From Bacteroidales bacterium (lineage in GTDB: Bacteria; Bacteroidota; Bacteroidia; Bacteroidales; P3), in contig JAITVC010000283.1 of NCBI GenBank assembly GCA_031286005.1, forward strand, positions 1 through 10,298: DNA of 10,298 nucleotides, written 5' to 3'. The position numbers and the translations under genes were made by a program. Under the pieces are notes generated by a model. It saw nothing but the letters and a program-made list of their open reading frames with translations. It made no database searches and was not told the origin of the DNA. Each line of letters opens with the position of its first letter. Within the stretch, counting starts at the first letter, position 1. Shown here in pieces: positions 9,357 to 10,298 of this stretch.

Positions 9357-10298
9357 TGGAAACAATCAAATTAATTATAGACAATAAAGAAATCGAGGTT
9401 GCGAAGGGTACAACAGTGCTCAAAGCGGCTCGTGAGCACGGCATTGAGATTCCAACGCTTTGCTATTTTTCTATCGATGGCATGAACATCGAAAACAAGC
9501 CCGGCGGATGTCGTGTATGTGTGGTAGAAATTGAAGGCCGCCGTAACTTGGCGCCTGCTTGTGCCACCGACTGCGAAAACAATATGGTCGTTCACACGCA
9601 CACTATGCGTGTTATCAACGCCCGCCGCACCGTAGTCGAACTTATTCTTTTAGACCACCCTGCCGATTGCTTACTTTGCCAAAAAGCCGGTAACTGCGAA
9701 TTGCAAACGTTGGCACAACGTTTAGGCATTCGTGAAATTCCGTATCAAGGCGAACAATCGACCTATCGCAAAGATATGTCGCCGTCTATCGTTCGTGATG
9801 TGGACAAATGCGTGATGTGCCGTCGTTGCGAAACGATGTGTAATCAAGTTCAATCCGTCGGAGCGCTTTCGGCCGTAAATCGTGGATTTACAAGCGTTGT
9901 GGCGCCTGCATTTGAAATGAATTTGGAAAAATCACCGTGTACATATTGCGGACAATGCGTTACAGCATGTCCGACCGGCGCATTGACCGAAGTTGATCAT
10001 ACTGCAAAAGTGATCCGCGCATTATCAGATCCATCCAAAACTGTTATCGTTCAAACTGCTCCTGCCGTTCGTGTTGCGCTTGGCGAGGAGTTTGGCATGG
10101 AACCCGGAACCATTGTTACCGGAAAAATGGCCGCTGCTTTGCGCCGTTTGGGTTTCAATGCGGTGTTTGATACGGATTTTGCAGCCGACCTTACCATTAT
10201 GGAAGAAGGCACGGAACTTTTAGGTCGTATCGATGGTTTCTTGAAAGGCGATAAATCAGTGAAACTGCCAATTTTGACCTCCTGCTGTCCGGGTTGGG
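9356..10298 (+). CDS. hydA: [FeFe]-hydrogenase catalytic subunit HydA, N-terminal 314 residues
   Basis: This is the H2-producing or H2-oxidising subunit, cut by the right edge. The ATG overlaps the hydB stop (TAATG), suggesting translational coupling and fixed stoichiometry. An N-terminal plant-type [2Fe-2S] domain has Cys36, Cys52, Cys55 and Cys69. A His-ligated [4Fe-4S] motif follows (His101, Cys105, Cys108, Cys114). Two further [4Fe-4S] clusters are ligated in CVMCRRCETMC (152-162) and CTYCGQCVTACP (195-206); the fourth Cys of each motif feeds the other cluster in the usual ferredoxin manner. The catalytic domain begins near residue 225, and the window ends on TSCCPGW (308-314), the first H-cluster signature. 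Family members usually run to about 580 residues, so roughly 270 are missing, including the other two H-cluster motifs. The chain of FeS sites is that of the HydA subunit in NADH-linked, often electron-bifurcating, complexes rather than a simple ferredoxin hydrogenase. Confidence 0.95.
   Translation, partial: METIKLIIDNKEIEVAKGTTVLKAAREHGIEIPTLCYFSIDGMNIENKPGGCRVCVVEIEGRRNLAPACATDCENNMVVHTHTMRVINARRTVVELILLDHPADCLLCQKAGNCELQTLAQRLGIREIPYQGEQSTYRKDMSPSIVRDVDKCVMCRRCETMCNQVQSVGALSAVNRGFTSVVAPAFEMNLEKSPCTYCGQCVTACPTGALTEVDHTAKVIRALSDPSKTVIVQTAPAVRVALGEEFGMEPGTIVTGKMAAALRRLGFNAVFDTDFAADLTIMEEGTELLGRIDGFLKGDKSVKLPILTSCCPGW

Overview
The window looks like chromosomal DNA from an anaerobic, fermenting member of the Bacteroidota, most likely Bacteroidales. 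Three things support this. Candidate promoters carry the Bacteroidota -7 element TAnnTTTG. None of the starts I can place has a Shine-Dalgarno sequence; they have short AT-rich leaders instead. The gene content (exported GH36 and GH2 glycosidases, a lipoprotein, an NADH-linked [FeFe]-hydrogenase) also fits. I cannot name the genus.

Left part, minus strand, read from right to left. A candidate promoter near 6074-6081 drives an exported GH36 alpha-galactosidase (3882-6050). It is followed after 39 bases by an exported, LacZ-type GH2 beta-galactosidase (354-3842). A strong, symmetric terminator (298-330) closes this two-gene operon. Together the enzymes would strip alpha- and beta-linked galactose from oligosaccharides in the periplasm or at the cell surface. 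No SusC/SusD pair, transporter or regulator lies beside them. Beyond the terminator comes a 132-bp array of twelve 11-bp repeats, then a promoter, then the start of prfB (release factor 2), which runs off the left edge. The prfB fragment holds the classic autoregulatory +1 frameshift site: an internal AGGAGG, three bases, then CTT TGA C.

Middle, 6051-6398. This 348-bp intergenic region lies between divergent transcription units. It has a -7 element near each end and, between them, about four copies of a ~42-bp repeat made of one large and one small hairpin. To its right, on the plus strand, is an orphan lipoprotein gene (6399-7358) whose C-terminal half looks like beta-barrel strands.

Right part, plus strand. 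The 204-bp gap 7359-7562 holds two -7 elements, a duplicated 11-bp motif with a 9-bp palindromic core, and a heptamer repeat. It leads into hydB (7563-9356) and hydA (9356 to the right edge), which overlap by one base. They encode the NuoF-like flavoprotein and the catalytic subunit of a multimeric NADH- (and probably ferredoxin-) linked [FeFe]-hydrogenase. hydA is cut just after its first H-cluster motif, TSCCPGW. The hydC (NuoE-like) subunit is not upstream.

Most of the coding sequence is recognisable metabolism. The less explained content is non-coding: the 11-bp phased array, the hairpin array, the promoter-flanking palindromes, and an SD-dependent recoding site in a genome that does not seem to use SD for initiation.
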